Position numbers and translations under genes: made by a program. DNA of 56,605 nt from Fen-1467 sp035519475 (GTDB lineage: Bacteria > Verrucomicrobiota > Verrucomicrobiia > Opitutales > Opitutaceae). Below are positions 17,758-26,360 of this stretch, piece after piece (the stretch's first letter is position 1; each line of letters begins with the position of its first letter). The stretch covers positions 1 to 56,605 of the forward strand of contig DATIWI010000088.1 in the NCBI GenBank assembly GCA_035519475.1, given 5' to 3'. The notes under the pieces were generated by a model that worked only from the letters and a program-made list of their open reading frames with translations, ran no database searches and was not told the origin of the DNA.

Positions 17758-17853
17758 CGAACCACCGAGGCACGGAGGACACAGAGAAGATTCTGCTGGG
17801 GTGTCGCTCCGAAGAATCAGTAGTGCTCGGTGCTCTCCGTGTCTTCGTGGTTC
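17758..17853. repeat. 96-bp MITE-like inverted repeat between the GH94 genes
   Basis: Arms of about 28 bp (17758-17786 and 17826-17853) are inverted copies of GAACCACNRAGRCACGGAG, about 80% matched. An inner stem GATTCT/AGAATC lies in the loop. The sequence type ACCACGAAGACACGGAG is common in intergenic repeats of many bacteria. It encodes nothing. It may have been inserted after the GH94 duplication. Confidence 0.7.
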
Positions 17854-17866
17854 AAAAGGGAATCCG

Positions 17867-20260
17867 TCATCCCAGCACGGCGACGATCCGGGCTCCGTTT
17901 TTGAGCAGTCTGACGGGGACCAGATTGCCGCCGACGGGCCGGCCGTCGACCGTCAGTGACTTGACGCCGCGCGAGACGCCCGCGGGGTTCTTCACCTCGA
18001 CGTGCAGCCGGCGGCCGCGGAACCGGCGCACGGCCGTGAAGCCGGGCCAGTGCGTCGGGAGGCACGGATCGATGCGCAGGCCACCGATCTCGGGACGGAG
18101 ACCGAGGAGGTACTGCGTGGCGGTGAAATGGGCCCAGGAGGCCGTGCCGGACAGCCATGGCACGCGCGACCGGCCGTATTTCTTGGACGTGGGCGCATGC
18201 GTGCTCTGGCAATGCACGTACGGCTCGATTTCGCGGATCTCGGCCCGGTCGTTCTGCGCGGCGGGCAGGAACGCGCGGTAGTAGGCGTAGGCCTGGTCGC
18301 CGTTGCCGCGGGCGATTTCCGCGAGCACGATCCAGCTCTGCGTGTGGCTGAAGATGCTGCCGTTCTCCTTGTTGCCGGGATTGAACAGCACGGCGCGCAT
18401 CACCCGGACCGGCGTCTTCGCAAACGGCGGGTTGCAGAGCGCCACGCCGTAGTCCGAGGCCAGATGCTGCTTCACCGCCGCCAGGGCCTTCGCCGCCTGA
18501 TCCGGCAAGGCCGCGCCCGAGAGGATGGCCCAGCTCTGCGTGTTCAGGTAGATCCGGCCCTCCCGGCTTCTCTTCGTGCCGAAGACCGTGCCGTCCTCGC
18601 CAATCGCCCAGATGAACCAGCCGCCGTCCCAGCAGGTCTGCGCGATCTTCCGGTCGAGCTTCGCGAGCTCCGCTTGCGCCCACCGCGCCTCCCCCGGTTT
18701 TCCAAGCTCGACGGCGATCCCGGCGTAAACCCGCAGGCCGAGCCGGAGCTGGAACGCGACGAAGACCGACTCGCCCCGGTAGCCGAGCCGGAGGCAGTCG
18801 TTCCAATCGGCCTGCAGGCCGCAGGGCAGCCCGTGGCGCCCCGTCCGTGCCAGATTGAACTCCAACGCCCGCCGCAGGTGCCCGAGCACCGTGGCCCGGC
18901 CCTTGTCCGCGAAGGGCACGATCTCGCGGTAGAAGGCGACGTCGCCGGTCTCCGCGACGTAGGCCGGCACCGCGTTGAAGAACCACAGGCAGTCGTCGCT
19001 GCGGTAGCGGCCGGCCGGGGTCGGCTTCATCTTCCCCGGCGCGTGCGACCAGGGCCGGATCTCGGGCTGGGCGCCGCCGGTCGCGTCCTGCCCCGAGAGC
19101 ATCAGGCGGAGGCGCGCGCGGACCTCCCGCGGCAGCATCGCGGTGACGCCGAGCATGTCCTGCACGGTGTCGCGGAAGCCGAAGCCGTCGCGCTGGTCGC
19201 CGGTGTAGACGAGCGAGCAGGAGCGGGACCACTCGAAGGTCATGAGGGCGTTGTAGGCGCCCCAGACGTTGGTCATGTGGTCGAAATCCGCATCGGGCGT
19301 CTTTACCTGCAGCGTGTCGAGCAAGCCGTGCCAGTGGCGCTTGAGGCGCGCGAGTTCGCGTTCGCAGGCCGCGGCCGTGCCGAACTTCGCCCGGATCCGC
19401 CTGGCCGTGGCGGCCCGGCCGATGCCGAGCAGCACGAGCACGTCGGCTGCGGCGCCGGGCGCGAGCTCGAGGTTGCTCTGGATCGCCCCGCAGCCGTTGT
19501 CGGAGAAATGCTCGCTGTTGCCGCAGGCGCCGCGCTCGACCGCCGCGGGCCGGTCGAAACTCCGGTAGACGCCGAGGAATTTGTCGCGCTCGCAGTCGTA
19601 GCCGGCGATCTCGCCGCCGAGCTGCGTCATCCACCACCAGCGCGACTGATCCCAGTTGGCGAAATCGGCGGGATCCTCCGGCAGGCGGCGGCAGGAGGCG
19701 GCGAGGATGAAGCCGTCCCGCCAGCTGGCGTCGGAGATGTACTGCGCGTACTGGAGGTTGAGCAGGTCCTGCTGGATGCTCCACTCTGTGGTGAACTCGC
19801 AGAACGAGAACACGCTCAGCCGCCGCGGCCGGTCGCCGGTGTTGGTGACTTGCAGCCGCCAGTACTCGAACGCCTGGTCCAGCGGCACGAAATAAGTCGC
19901 CGCGCTGCGGATCCCGCGCCACTCGCTCTCGATCACGGCATAGCCCAGGCCGAACCGCGTGCGGGTGCGGTACTCGTCCAAGGGCTTGCCGACCGGCTGC
20001 CACGCCGCGGACCAGAAATCGCCGCTGTCGCGGTCGCGCAGGTAAAACTGGCGGCCGGGCAGATCCATCGGCACGGCGTTGTAGCGGTGGCGCAGGAAGC
20101 GCCCGGAGGCCGGGGAGCGCGTGAAGCTGTAGCCGCCCGCGTTATTGGTGATGATCGCCCCGTAGCGGCGCGACCCGAGGTAGTTCGACCACGCCCGCGG
20201 CGTGTCGGGGTGGGTGATGACATATTCGCGGGCCGCGTCGTCGAAGTAGCCGTAATTCAT
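17867..20260 (-). CDS. GH94 disaccharide phosphorylase, paralogue B
   Basis: 797 aa, clearly a paralogue of the GH94 gene downstream: the same MNYGYFDDAAREYVI start, NNAGGYSF, SDDCLWFFNAVPAYVAETGD, DWNDC with Asp488 as predicted general acid, and a C-terminus KNPAGVSRGVKSLTVDGRP nearly identical to its neighbour. The two differ in the loops lining the active site, for example the region after GGAQPEIRPWSHAPG, so substrate preference may differ. The longer frame to 20428 adds 56 low-complexity residues and is not supported by the paralogue. The two genes form a probable operon with the repeat element between them. Confidence 0.93.
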   Translation of the reverse strand: MNYGYFDDAAREYVITHPDTPRAWSNYLGSRRYGAIITNNAGGYSFTRSPASGRFLRHRYNAVPMDLPGRQFYLRDRDSGDFWSAAWQPVGKPLDEYRTRTRFGLGYAVIESEWRGIRSAATYFVPLDQAFEYWRLQVTNTGDRPRRLSVFSFCEFTTEWSIQQDLLNLQYAQYISDASWRDGFILAASCRRLPEDPADFANWDQSRWWWMTQLGGEIAGYDCERDKFLGVYRSFDRPAAVERGACGNSEHFSDNGCGAIQSNLELAPGAAADVLVLLGIGRAATARRIRAKFGTAAACERELARLKRHWHGLLDTLQVKTPDADFDHMTNVWGAYNALMTFEWSRSCSLVYTGDQRDGFGFRDTVQDMLGVTAMLPREVRARLRLMLSGQDATGGAQPEIRPWSHAPGKMKPTPAGRYRSDDCLWFFNAVPAYVAETGDVAFYREIVPFADKGRATVLGHLRRALEFNLARTGRHGLPCGLQADWNDCLRLGYRGESVFVAFQLRLGLRVYAGIAVELGKPGEARWAQAELAKLDRKIAQTCWDGGWFIWAIGEDGTVFGTKRSREGRIYLNTQSWAILSGAALPDQAAKALAAVKQHLASDYGVALCNPPFAKTPVRVMRAVLFNPGNKENGSIFSHTQSWIVLAEIARGNGDQAYAYYRAFLPAAQNDRAEIREIEPYVHCQSTHAPTSKKYGRSRVPWLSGTASWAHFTATQYLLGLRPEIGGLRIDPCLPTHWPGFTAVRRFRGRRLHVEVKNPAGVSRGVKSLTVDGRPVGGNLVPVRLLKNGARIVAVLG

Positions 20261-20455
20261 CGGGGCAAACTGACGAGAACAAGGGCCCCCCGGGGAGGCA
20301 ACACCCGGAGTGGGAGTTTTTCGTTCAAACATTGGCCCGCGCCGCGCCCGCTCGGCGGGGGCGAACAAGCCGGCCGGTCGCCGCCGGGCGGACGCTGCGG
20401 CGAGCATTGCAACTTTTCCGACGCTCACTTAGGCAGGATCTCTTTTGCCCAAGCC

Positions 20456-21550
20456 ATGGATGCCGCGCGTTTCGCCCAACCCCACCTTTTGAACCAGCCG
20501 GTCTACCAGCCCGGCAAGCCGATCGCGCAGGTCGCGCGGGAATTCGGCCTCGACCCGGCCGGGGTCGACAAGCTGGCCTCGAACGAGAATCCGCTCGGCC
20601 CTTCGCCGAAGGCCCTCGCCGCGGCCGCGGCCGCGCTGCAGGAGGTGAATCTCTATCCGGACGGAAGCTGTTGGGATCTCACCGGCAAGCTCGCGGCCCG
20701 CCTGCAGATCGGACGGGACCAGCTCGTGTTCGGCAACGGCTCCAACGAGGTGCTGGAACTCGCGGCCCATGTCTTTCTCGGGTCCGGCACGGAGGCGGTG
20801 ATGGGGGTGCACGGGTTTGTGGTCTACAAGCTTGCCACGCTGCTGATGGGCGCGAAGCCGGTCGAGGTGCCGATGCCGGACTTCCGCCACGATCTGGCGG
20901 CCATGCGCGCCGCCGTCACGCCGCGCACGCGGGTCGTGTTCCTCGCGAGCCCGAACAATCCCACCGGCACCGCCCACACCGAGGCGGAGCTGGTCGCCTT
21001 TGCGCGCAGCCTGCCGGAGGACGTGCTCTTCGTGCTCGACGAGGCCTACGCGGAATACCAGGACCGCGCGCCCGACCTGCGCCCGCTCATCGCCGAGGGC
21101 CTGCCGGTGCTGTGCACGCGGACCTTCTCCAAGATCTACGGGCTCGCCGGCCTGCGCGTCGGCTACGGCTACACGCGGCCGGACATCGCGGCGCTGCTGC
21201 ACCGGGCCCGCGCGCCCTTCAACATCAATGCAGTGGCGCAGGCGGCGGCCGTGGCCGCGCTCGACGACGCCGACTTCGTGCGCCGCAGCCGCGAGACCAA
21301 CCGCGCCGGACTGAAGCAGCTCGCGGCCGGCTGCCGCGACCTCCGCCTCGACTACGTGCCGTCCGCGGCCAACTTCCTCTTCGTGCGGGTGCCGGACGCC
21401 GCGCAGGCCTTCGTCTTCCTGCAGCAGCGCGGCACCATCGTGCGGCCGTTCGGCCATTTGCCCGATCACGTGCGCATCACCGTCGGCACCACGGGTCAGA
21501 ACGAGCGCTGCCTCGCCAACCTGCGGGCGTACCTGGCGTCCCGGGTGTGA
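20456..21550 (+). CDS. hisC: Histidinol-phosphate / aromatic aminotransferase (HisC family)
   Basis: 364-aa fold-type I PLP aminotransferase. KLASNENPLGPSP near residue 40, SPNNPTGT near 165, LDEAYAEY (PLP Asp and Tyr) and TFSKIYGLAGLRVGY with Schiff-base Lys226 are all present, as is the C-terminal RITVGT. In histidine synthesis it makes histidinol phosphate, but HisC homologues also transaminate aromatic amino acids. The next genes are iorAB, paaK and ACT rather than his genes, so a role in Tyr/Phe/Trp transamination feeding IorAB is likely here. The start at 20456 is chosen because the homologous region begins just after it; the enormous upstream frame is antisense to the GH94 gene. Confidence 0.9.
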   Translation: MDAARFAQPHLLNQPVYQPGKPIAQVAREFGLDPAGVDKLASNENPLGPSPKALAAAAAALQEVNLYPDGSCWDLTGKLAARLQIGRDQLVFGNGSNEVLELAAHVFLGSGTEAVMGVHGFVVYKLATLLMGAKPVEVPMPDFRHDLAAMRAAVTPRTRVVFLASPNNPTGTAHTEAELVAFARSLPEDVLFVLDEAYAEYQDRAPDLRPLIAEGLPVLCTRTFSKIYGLAGLRVGYGYTRPDIAALLHRARAPFNINAVAQAAAVAALDDADFVRRSRETNRAGLKQLAAGCRDLRLDYVPSAANFLFVRVPDAAQAFVFLQQRGTIVRPFGHLPDHVRITVGTTGQNERCLANLRAYLASRV

Positions 21551-21660
21551 ACGGCGCGCGGGCGTTTTTTCTCCACATCCGCCGCCGCCGGGGCTACGGA
21601 GGACGGGATGCGCGCAGGCTCGCGCCCGCCGCGCAGCGACGCCACTCTGGCTGACGATCC

Positions 21661-23349
21661 ATGCACGTATCCCAAGATTCCTCCGGCCGGCTGCTCCTGA
21701 GCGGCAACGAGGCGGTGGCGCTGGCGGCGCTGCACGGCGGCGTGGCGCTGGGCACGGGCTATCCCGGTACGCCGTCGACGGAGATCCTCGAATGCTTTGG
21801 CGCGCTGGGCGGCCGGGCGCAGTGGGCGCCCAACGAGAAGGTGGCCGCCGAGGTCGCGCTGGGCGCCGCCTTCGGCCGGGCGCGGGTGATCTGCACCATG
21901 AAACATGTCGGGCTCAACGTCGCCGCGGACGTCCTGTTCACCATGACCTACTCGGGGGTGGACGGCGGGTACGTGCTGGTGGTGTCTGACGACCCCGGCA
22001 TGGCGTCGAGCCAGAACGAGCAGGACAGCCGCCGCTACGCCGAGGCCGCCGCCGCGCCGCTGCTGGAGCCGTCGGATTCGCAGGAGGCGTACGACCTGCT
22101 GCGCACCGCGTTCGAGATCAGCGAGCGCTGGCGGTTGCCGGTGCTCTTCCGGCTGACCACGCGCGTCAGCCATTCGAAATCGCCGGTGCGGCCCCGCGTT
22201 CCCCTCGGTGCGCCGCCAACCGACACCGGGGCGCCGGCGCGCGAATTCGTGCGCAACATCCCCGGGCGCGTGATGGTGCCGGGGCATGCCCGGCCCGCGC
22301 ACCGCCGCTTGCGGGCAAAGCTGGCGGAACTGCAGGCGTGGAACGAGGCGCAGGGGCCCAACCGGATCGAACGGCGGGGCCGGGCGCTCGGCATCGTCAC
22401 GAGCGGCATCAGCTATCACCATGCGCGCGAGGCCGCGCCCGACGCCAGCATCCTCAAGCTCGGCCTGAGCCATCCGCCGCCACTGACGACCATCCGCGAT
22501 TTCGCCGCGTCGGTCGAACGCTGCGTGGTGATCGAGGAAAACGACCCGTGGCTGGCCGCGGCCTGCCGCGCGGCCGGCATCGCCGTCGAGGCCAAGGACG
22601 ACACGATTTTCCGCTTCGGCGAGCTCAACGTCGACCGCGTGCGCCGCATTCTGGCCCGGGAGACGGGCCCCGAGCCCGCGCCGGCGCCGGGCAAGCCCCC
22701 CGAACTGTGCGCTGGCTGCCCCCACCGCTCGAGCTTCGAGGTGCTGCAGGAGCTCGATTGCATCGTGGCGGGCGACATCGGCTGCTACACGCTGGCCGCC
22801 CTGCCGCCGCTCGCGGCCATGGACATGATGATCGACATGGGCGCGGCCGTGGGCATGGGGCTGGGACTGCGGCACGTGCTGCCGCGCGCCCAGGCCAAGC
22901 GCGTGGTCTCCGTCATCGGCGACAGCACGTTCATTCACGGGGGTCTGCCCGGCCTCGTGGAGATGACCTACAATCCGCCCGCCACCGGGCACGTGCTGGT
23001 GATCCTCGACAACGGCACGACCGCCATGACTGGCCAGCAGGAGCACCCGGGCACCGGGCGCCAGCTCGATGGCACGGCGACGTACCAGGTCAGCTACGAG
23101 GACCTCGCGCGCGCCGCGGGGGTCCGCAACGTTTTCACCGTCAACCCCGTCCGGGAGAAGGCGAAGTTCAAGGCGCTGCTCGCCGAGGCGCTGCGCAAGG
23201 ACGAACTCACCGTGTTCGTCGCGCGCAGCCCCTGCATCCTGGCGGCGGGCCGCATCCTCGCGTGGGAAAAAGAGCGGAAGGCGCGCGCGGCCGCGGATGA
23301 GGAATCCGCGGGCGCCTGCCCGGAGTGCGCCGGCCCCGGCAACAGCTGA
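21661..23349 (+). CDS. iorA: Indolepyruvate ferredoxin oxidoreductase alpha subunit, lacking the C-terminal ferredoxin domain
   Basis: 562 aa. Oxidatively decarboxylates aryl-pyruvates to aryl-acetyl-CoA with thiamine diphosphate. The pyrimidine-binding domain starts GNEAVALAALHGGV-GTGYPGTPSTEI and NEKVAAEVALGAA. The TPP-binding domain is near residues 350-470 with CAGCPHRSSF, GDIGCYTL, GDSTFIHGG and DNGTTAMTGQQEHPGTG. The protein ends ARSPCILAAGRIL then a short Ala-rich tail with a lone CPEC. The two [4Fe-4S] clusters that normally end IorA (two CxxCxxCxxxCP motifs) are absent, and there is no room for them before iorB 15 bp later. Electron transfer must use another protein. Confidence 0.93.
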   Translation: MHVSQDSSGRLLLSGNEAVALAALHGGVALGTGYPGTPSTEILECFGALGGRAQWAPNEKVAAEVALGAAFGRARVICTMKHVGLNVAADVLFTMTYSGVDGGYVLVVSDDPGMASSQNEQDSRRYAEAAAAPLLEPSDSQEAYDLLRTAFEISERWRLPVLFRLTTRVSHSKSPVRPRVPLGAPPTDTGAPAREFVRNIPGRVMVPGHARPAHRRLRAKLAELQAWNEAQGPNRIERRGRALGIVTSGISYHHAREAAPDASILKLGLSHPPPLTTIRDFAASVERCVVIEENDPWLAAACRAAGIAVEAKDDTIFRFGELNVDRVRRILARETGPEPAPAPGKPPELCAGCPHRSSFEVLQELDCIVAGDIGCYTLAALPPLAAMDMMIDMGAAVGMGLGLRHVLPRAQAKRVVSVIGDSTFIHGGLPGLVEMTYNPPATGHVLVILDNGTTAMTGQQEHPGTGRQLDGTATYQVSYEDLARAAGVRNVFTVNPVREKAKFKALLAEALRKDELTVFVARSPCILAAGRILAWEKERKARAAADEESAGACPECAGPGNS

Positions 23350-23364
23350 CCCTACGGGAGCCCG

Positions 23365-23847
23365 ATGGCTGCGAACCCCCAAGCTACGGTCAACGTCCGC
23401 TTTGCCGGACTCGGCGGCACCGGCGTCATCAAGGCGGCCAACGTCTTCGCCGAGGTCGCCTTCCGCCAGGGTCAGACGGTGAAGCAGGCCGAGGTGCACG
23501 GCATGAGTCAGCGCGGCGGCTCCGTGCAATCGGACGTGCGGTTTGGCGCCGAGGTGCACAGCCCGATGATCCCCGACGGCGCCTGCGACTTCCTGGTGGT
23601 GCTGGAGGCGACACAGGTGGCGGTGGTGCGAGCCGGTCTGCGGCCGGGCGGCGTGCTGCTGACCCCTGCCGATGTCGCGGCCGGCAAGCTTGCCACGGCC
23701 AAGGCGCTCAATGTTGCCTTGCTCGGGCGCCTGAGCCGGCATTTCGATTTCCCGGAGGACGCGTGGCGGGAAAGCCTGCACGCCCACTTCGCCGAAAAGC
23801 TCCATGCGGCCAACGACCAGGCCTTCGAACTCGGAAGAACCCCATGA
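23365..23847 (+). CDS. iorB: Indolepyruvate oxidoreductase beta subunit
   Basis: 160 aa, slightly shorter than the usual 180-200. Gamma-type subunit of 2-oxoacid oxidoreductases: GLGGTGVIKAANVFAE at the start, then KQAEVHGMSQRGGSVQSDVRFG, the diagnostic stretch, and a C-terminal KALNVALLGRLS. It binds CoA with the alpha subunit. The gene overlaps paaK by 4 bp (ATGA), so translation is coupled. Confidence 0.93.
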   Translation: MAANPQATVNVRFAGLGGTGVIKAANVFAEVAFRQGQTVKQAEVHGMSQRGGSVQSDVRFGAEVHSPMIPDGACDFLVVLEATQVAVVRAGLRPGGVLLTPADVAAGKLATAKALNVALLGRLSRHFDFPEDAWRESLHAHFAEKLHAANDQAFELGRTP

Positions 23848-25187
23848 TCCGGAATCTCTGGAATGATCTCAACGGCACTTTCTTCCCGGAAAGCGCCCTC
23901 GACTACATGCCGGTGGACCGCCTGCGCGAGGTGCAGTTGCAGCGGCTCAAGGCCGTGACCGCGCTGGTGTACGATCACGTCCCGCTCATCCGCGAGCGGA
24001 TGACCGCGAAGGGGGTGCAGGCCGCCGATGTGCGCCGCCTCGAGGACGTCCGCCTGCTGCCGTTCACCAGCAAGCTCGATCTGCGCGATACCTACCCCTA
24101 CGGCCTCTTCGCCGTGCCGATGAGCGAAGTCGTGCGGCTCCACGCGTCCAGCGGCACGACCGGCAAGCCGATCGTGGTCGGCTACACCACCGAGGACATG
24201 GAGGTCTGGCGGCAGGTCATTATGCGCACACTCTATGCCGCCGGCTACGGGCGCGGCGATGTGGTGCAGAACATGTTCGGCTACGGTCTCTTCACCGGCG
24301 GGCTCGGCTTGCACGGCGGCCTGGAGGCGATGGGGGCGACCGTCATCCCGATGTCGGGCGGCCACAGCGAGCGCCAGATCCTGGTGATGAAGGATTTTGG
24401 CGTGACCGCGGTTTGCTGCACCCCGAGCTATTTCGTCCACCTCCTGGAGGTCGCGGGGCGGCTGGGCGTCGATTTCAAACGCGATCTGAAGGTCCGGCGC
24501 GGTGTGTTCGGGGCCGAGCCCTGGACCGAGCAGATGCGCCAGTACATCGAAATCACCTCGGGCATCAAAGCCTACGACATCTACGGGCTGTCCGAGATCG
24601 TCGGGCCGGGCGTGGCCTCCGAATGCCTGTGCCAGAGCGGCCTGCACGTGTTCGAGGATCATTTCCTGATCGAGATCGTGGATCCCGCGAACCTGGCACC
24701 GGTGCCCGACGGCGTGGAGGGCGAGCTCGTCATCACCACCCTCAGCAAACAGGCCATCCCGCTCATCCGCTACCGCACGCGCGACCTCACCGCGATCGAA
24801 ACGCGCCCGTGCGCCTGCGGCCGGACCCTCCGGCGCATCCGGCGGATCAGCCGCCGCAGCGACGACATGTTCATCATCCGCGGCGTCAACGTCTATCCCT
24901 CGCAGATCGAGACGGCGCTGCTCAAGACCGAGGCGAACCTGCCGCACTACCAGATCGTGCTCACCCGCCGCTCGGGCCTGGACCAGATGGAAGTGCGCGT
25001 CGAGGTCACCGGCGAGATGCTCCGCGACCGGCTGAGCGAGATGGAGGATCTGCAGCAGCGTCTGGCGCACAGCATCGAGCAGATCACCGGCCTGCACACC
25101 GAGGTGACCCTGGTGCAGCCCGGCACCATTCCGCGCAGCGAGGGCAAGGCCCAGCGGCTCTTGGACAAACGCAACGAAGGCAAATGA
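23844..25187 (+). CDS. paaK: Phenylacetate-CoA ligase
   Basis: 447 aa adenylate-forming enzyme; converts phenylacetate (or indole/4-hydroxyphenyl-acetate) to its CoA thioester with ATP. SSGTTGKP near residue 94, YGLSEIVGPGVA near 245, RYRTRDLT, and the C-terminal NVYPSQIE and RSEGKAQR are all present. It is coupled to iorB. In anaerobes this ligase runs next to IorAB: either to generate ATP from aryl-acetyl-CoA in reverse, or to activate arylacetates for synthesis of aromatic amino acids. The direction here is not decided by the sequence. Confidence 0.95.
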   Translation: MIRNLWNDLNGTFFPESALDYMPVDRLREVQLQRLKAVTALVYDHVPLIRERMTAKGVQAADVRRLEDVRLLPFTSKLDLRDTYPYGLFAVPMSEVVRLHASSGTTGKPIVVGYTTEDMEVWRQVIMRTLYAAGYGRGDVVQNMFGYGLFTGGLGLHGGLEAMGATVIPMSGGHSERQILVMKDFGVTAVCCTPSYFVHLLEVAGRLGVDFKRDLKVRRGVFGAEPWTEQMRQYIEITSGIKAYDIYGLSEIVGPGVASECLCQSGLHVFEDHFLIEIVDPANLAPVPDGVEGELVITTLSKQAIPLIRYRTRDLTAIETRPCACGRTLRRIRRISRRSDDMFIIRGVNVYPSQIETALLKTEANLPHYQIVLTRRSGLDQMEVRVEVTGEMLRDRLSEMEDLQQRLAHSIEQITGLHTEVTLVQPGTIPRSEGKAQRLLDKRNEGK

Positions 25188-25197
25188 GGAGACCCCC

Positions 25198-25629
25198 ATG
25201 AAGATCCACCAGATTTCCGTTTTTCTCGAGAACCGCCCCGGCCGGCTGGCCGGCCTGTGCCAGACCCTGGCCGAGGCGGGCGTGAACCTCAGCACCCTCA
25301 CGCTGGCCGAGACCGGCGGCTTCGGCTTGCTGCGGCTGATCACCGCCGAACCTGACAAGACCAAGGAGGTCATCGAGCGCGCCGGTTACGCCGCCACGAC
25401 CACTGAGGTCGTGGCGCTGCAAGTGCCCGACCGCCCGGGCGGACTGGCCTCAGTGCTGCGCGTGCTCGAGCCGCACGGCCTCTCGGTGGAGTACATGTAC
25501 GCCTTCGCCATGCGCAAGGGCGGCGACGCCGTCATGGTCTTCCGCTTCGACAACATGGACCGCGCCCTCACCGTGCTGCAGGCCGCCGGCATCAACGTCT
25601 TCAAGCCGGTGGAGCTGTTCGGCGCGTGA
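25198..25629 (+). CDS. Tandem ACT-domain protein
   Basis: 143 aa with two ACT repeats: residues 1-68 (ISVFLENRPGRLAGLCQTLAEAGVNL) and 70-143 (LQVPDRPGGLASVLRVLEPHGLSVEYMY). ACT domains bind amino acids. Small free-standing tandem ACT proteins are repeatedly encoded next to iorAB/paaK and are thought to sense aromatic amino acids. It has a clear GAGGAG ribosome site, 10 bp after paaK. Last gene of the set. Confidence 0.9.
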   Translation: MKIHQISVFLENRPGRLAGLCQTLAEAGVNLSTLTLAETGGFGLLRLITAEPDKTKEVIERAGYAATTTEVVALQVPDRPGGLASVLRVLEPHGLSVEYMYAFAMRKGGDAVMVFRFDNMDRALTVLQAAGINVFKPVELFGA

Positions 25630-25674
25630 GCGGTGCCGGCGCTCGTTGCGACCGGGCGGGGACCGCGGTGACGG

Positions 25675-26241
25675 TCACGACGTGTCGAACCAGGCGCGGG
25701 CGACGCCCGCCAGCAGGCCGAAGAGGTGGCCCTCCCACGAGGTGCCGTCACGCGCCGGCTTCACCCCGGCGAGCATGCCGCCATAGAACACGACCACGCC
25801 GCCCGCCACGAGCAAGTCGGAGGTCGTCCGGGTGAACCAAGCCGCCGCGAGCAGGTAGCCGAGAAAGCCAAAGATCACCCCGCTCATGCCCACGTGCGCC
25901 GCCTGGCGGCCGAACAGCCAGAGCAGTCCGCCCTGCGCGAGAGCGATGGTCGCCGCCACCGGCACGAACTCCGTCTCGTGCCGGCGCAGGACGAGCGCGC
26001 CCAAGGCCAGGAACGGCGGAAGGTTGGCGGCGAGGTGGGCGGCATTGAGGTGAATGAAGGGCGACGTGACCAGGCCGATGAGGCCCGCGCCCTGCCGCGG
26101 GACCACGGCGAGGCGGGCGGCAGTGGAGCGCGCGACCACCGCGAGAATCGTGCCCGCCACCATTGCCGCCGCCGGCCAGGCGAGGAAACACGCCGGGGTT
26201 TCGAAGTAGAGCCGGTGGAGAAATGGAATGAGGCGGTCCAA
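25675..26241 (-). CDS. Rhomboid-family intramembrane serine protease
   Basis: 188 aa, about six membrane helices. Family features: SPFIHLNAAHLAANL (the HxxxN loop-2 region), GMSGVIFGFLG with the catalytic Ser near residue 119, and SWEGHLFGLLAG with the catalytic His near 172. It would cleave single-span substrates inside the inner membrane. It is convergent with the ACT gene, 45 bp apart. The substrate is unknown. Confidence 0.85.
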   Translation of the reverse strand: MDRLIPFLHRLYFETPACFLAWPAAAMVAGTILAVVARSTAARLAVVPRQGAGLIGLVTSPFIHLNAAHLAANLPPFLALGALVLRRHETEFVPVAATIALAQGGLLWLFGRQAAHVGMSGVIFGFLGYLLAAAWFTRTTSDLLVAGGVVVFYGGMLAGVKPARDGTSWEGHLFGLLAGVARAWFDTS

Positions 26242-26250
26242 CGGAACAGG

Positions 26251-26310
26251 CGGTGGAAGCCAGAGGCCAGAGGACGGATGTCAGAGGTCAGAAGCCGGAT
26301 GACGGAGGAC
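26251..26310. repeat. Degenerate low-complexity tandem repeat (GGAAGCCAGAGG type)
   Basis: A run of related units GAAGCCAGAGGCCAGAGG / GATGTCAGAGGTCAGAAG / CCGGATGACGGAGGACGG with a weak period of about 8-9 bp and a purine-rich strand. It fills the space between rhomboid and the fusion kinase on the minus strand. It is the same style of DNA as the hairpin repeats near the right end, though not a clean copy. Confidence 0.5.
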
Positions 26311-26360
26311 GGAGAGCATTGGCCGGATAATGGTGTGAGGGTGGCGCCGTCGGCCCGGCC

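Noticed and set aside
18002..20455. Very long plus-strand frame ahead of hisC
   Set aside because: It is antisense to GH94 paralogue B and reads as Arg/Glu/Ala/Val-rich noise; hisC homology begins only at 20456.
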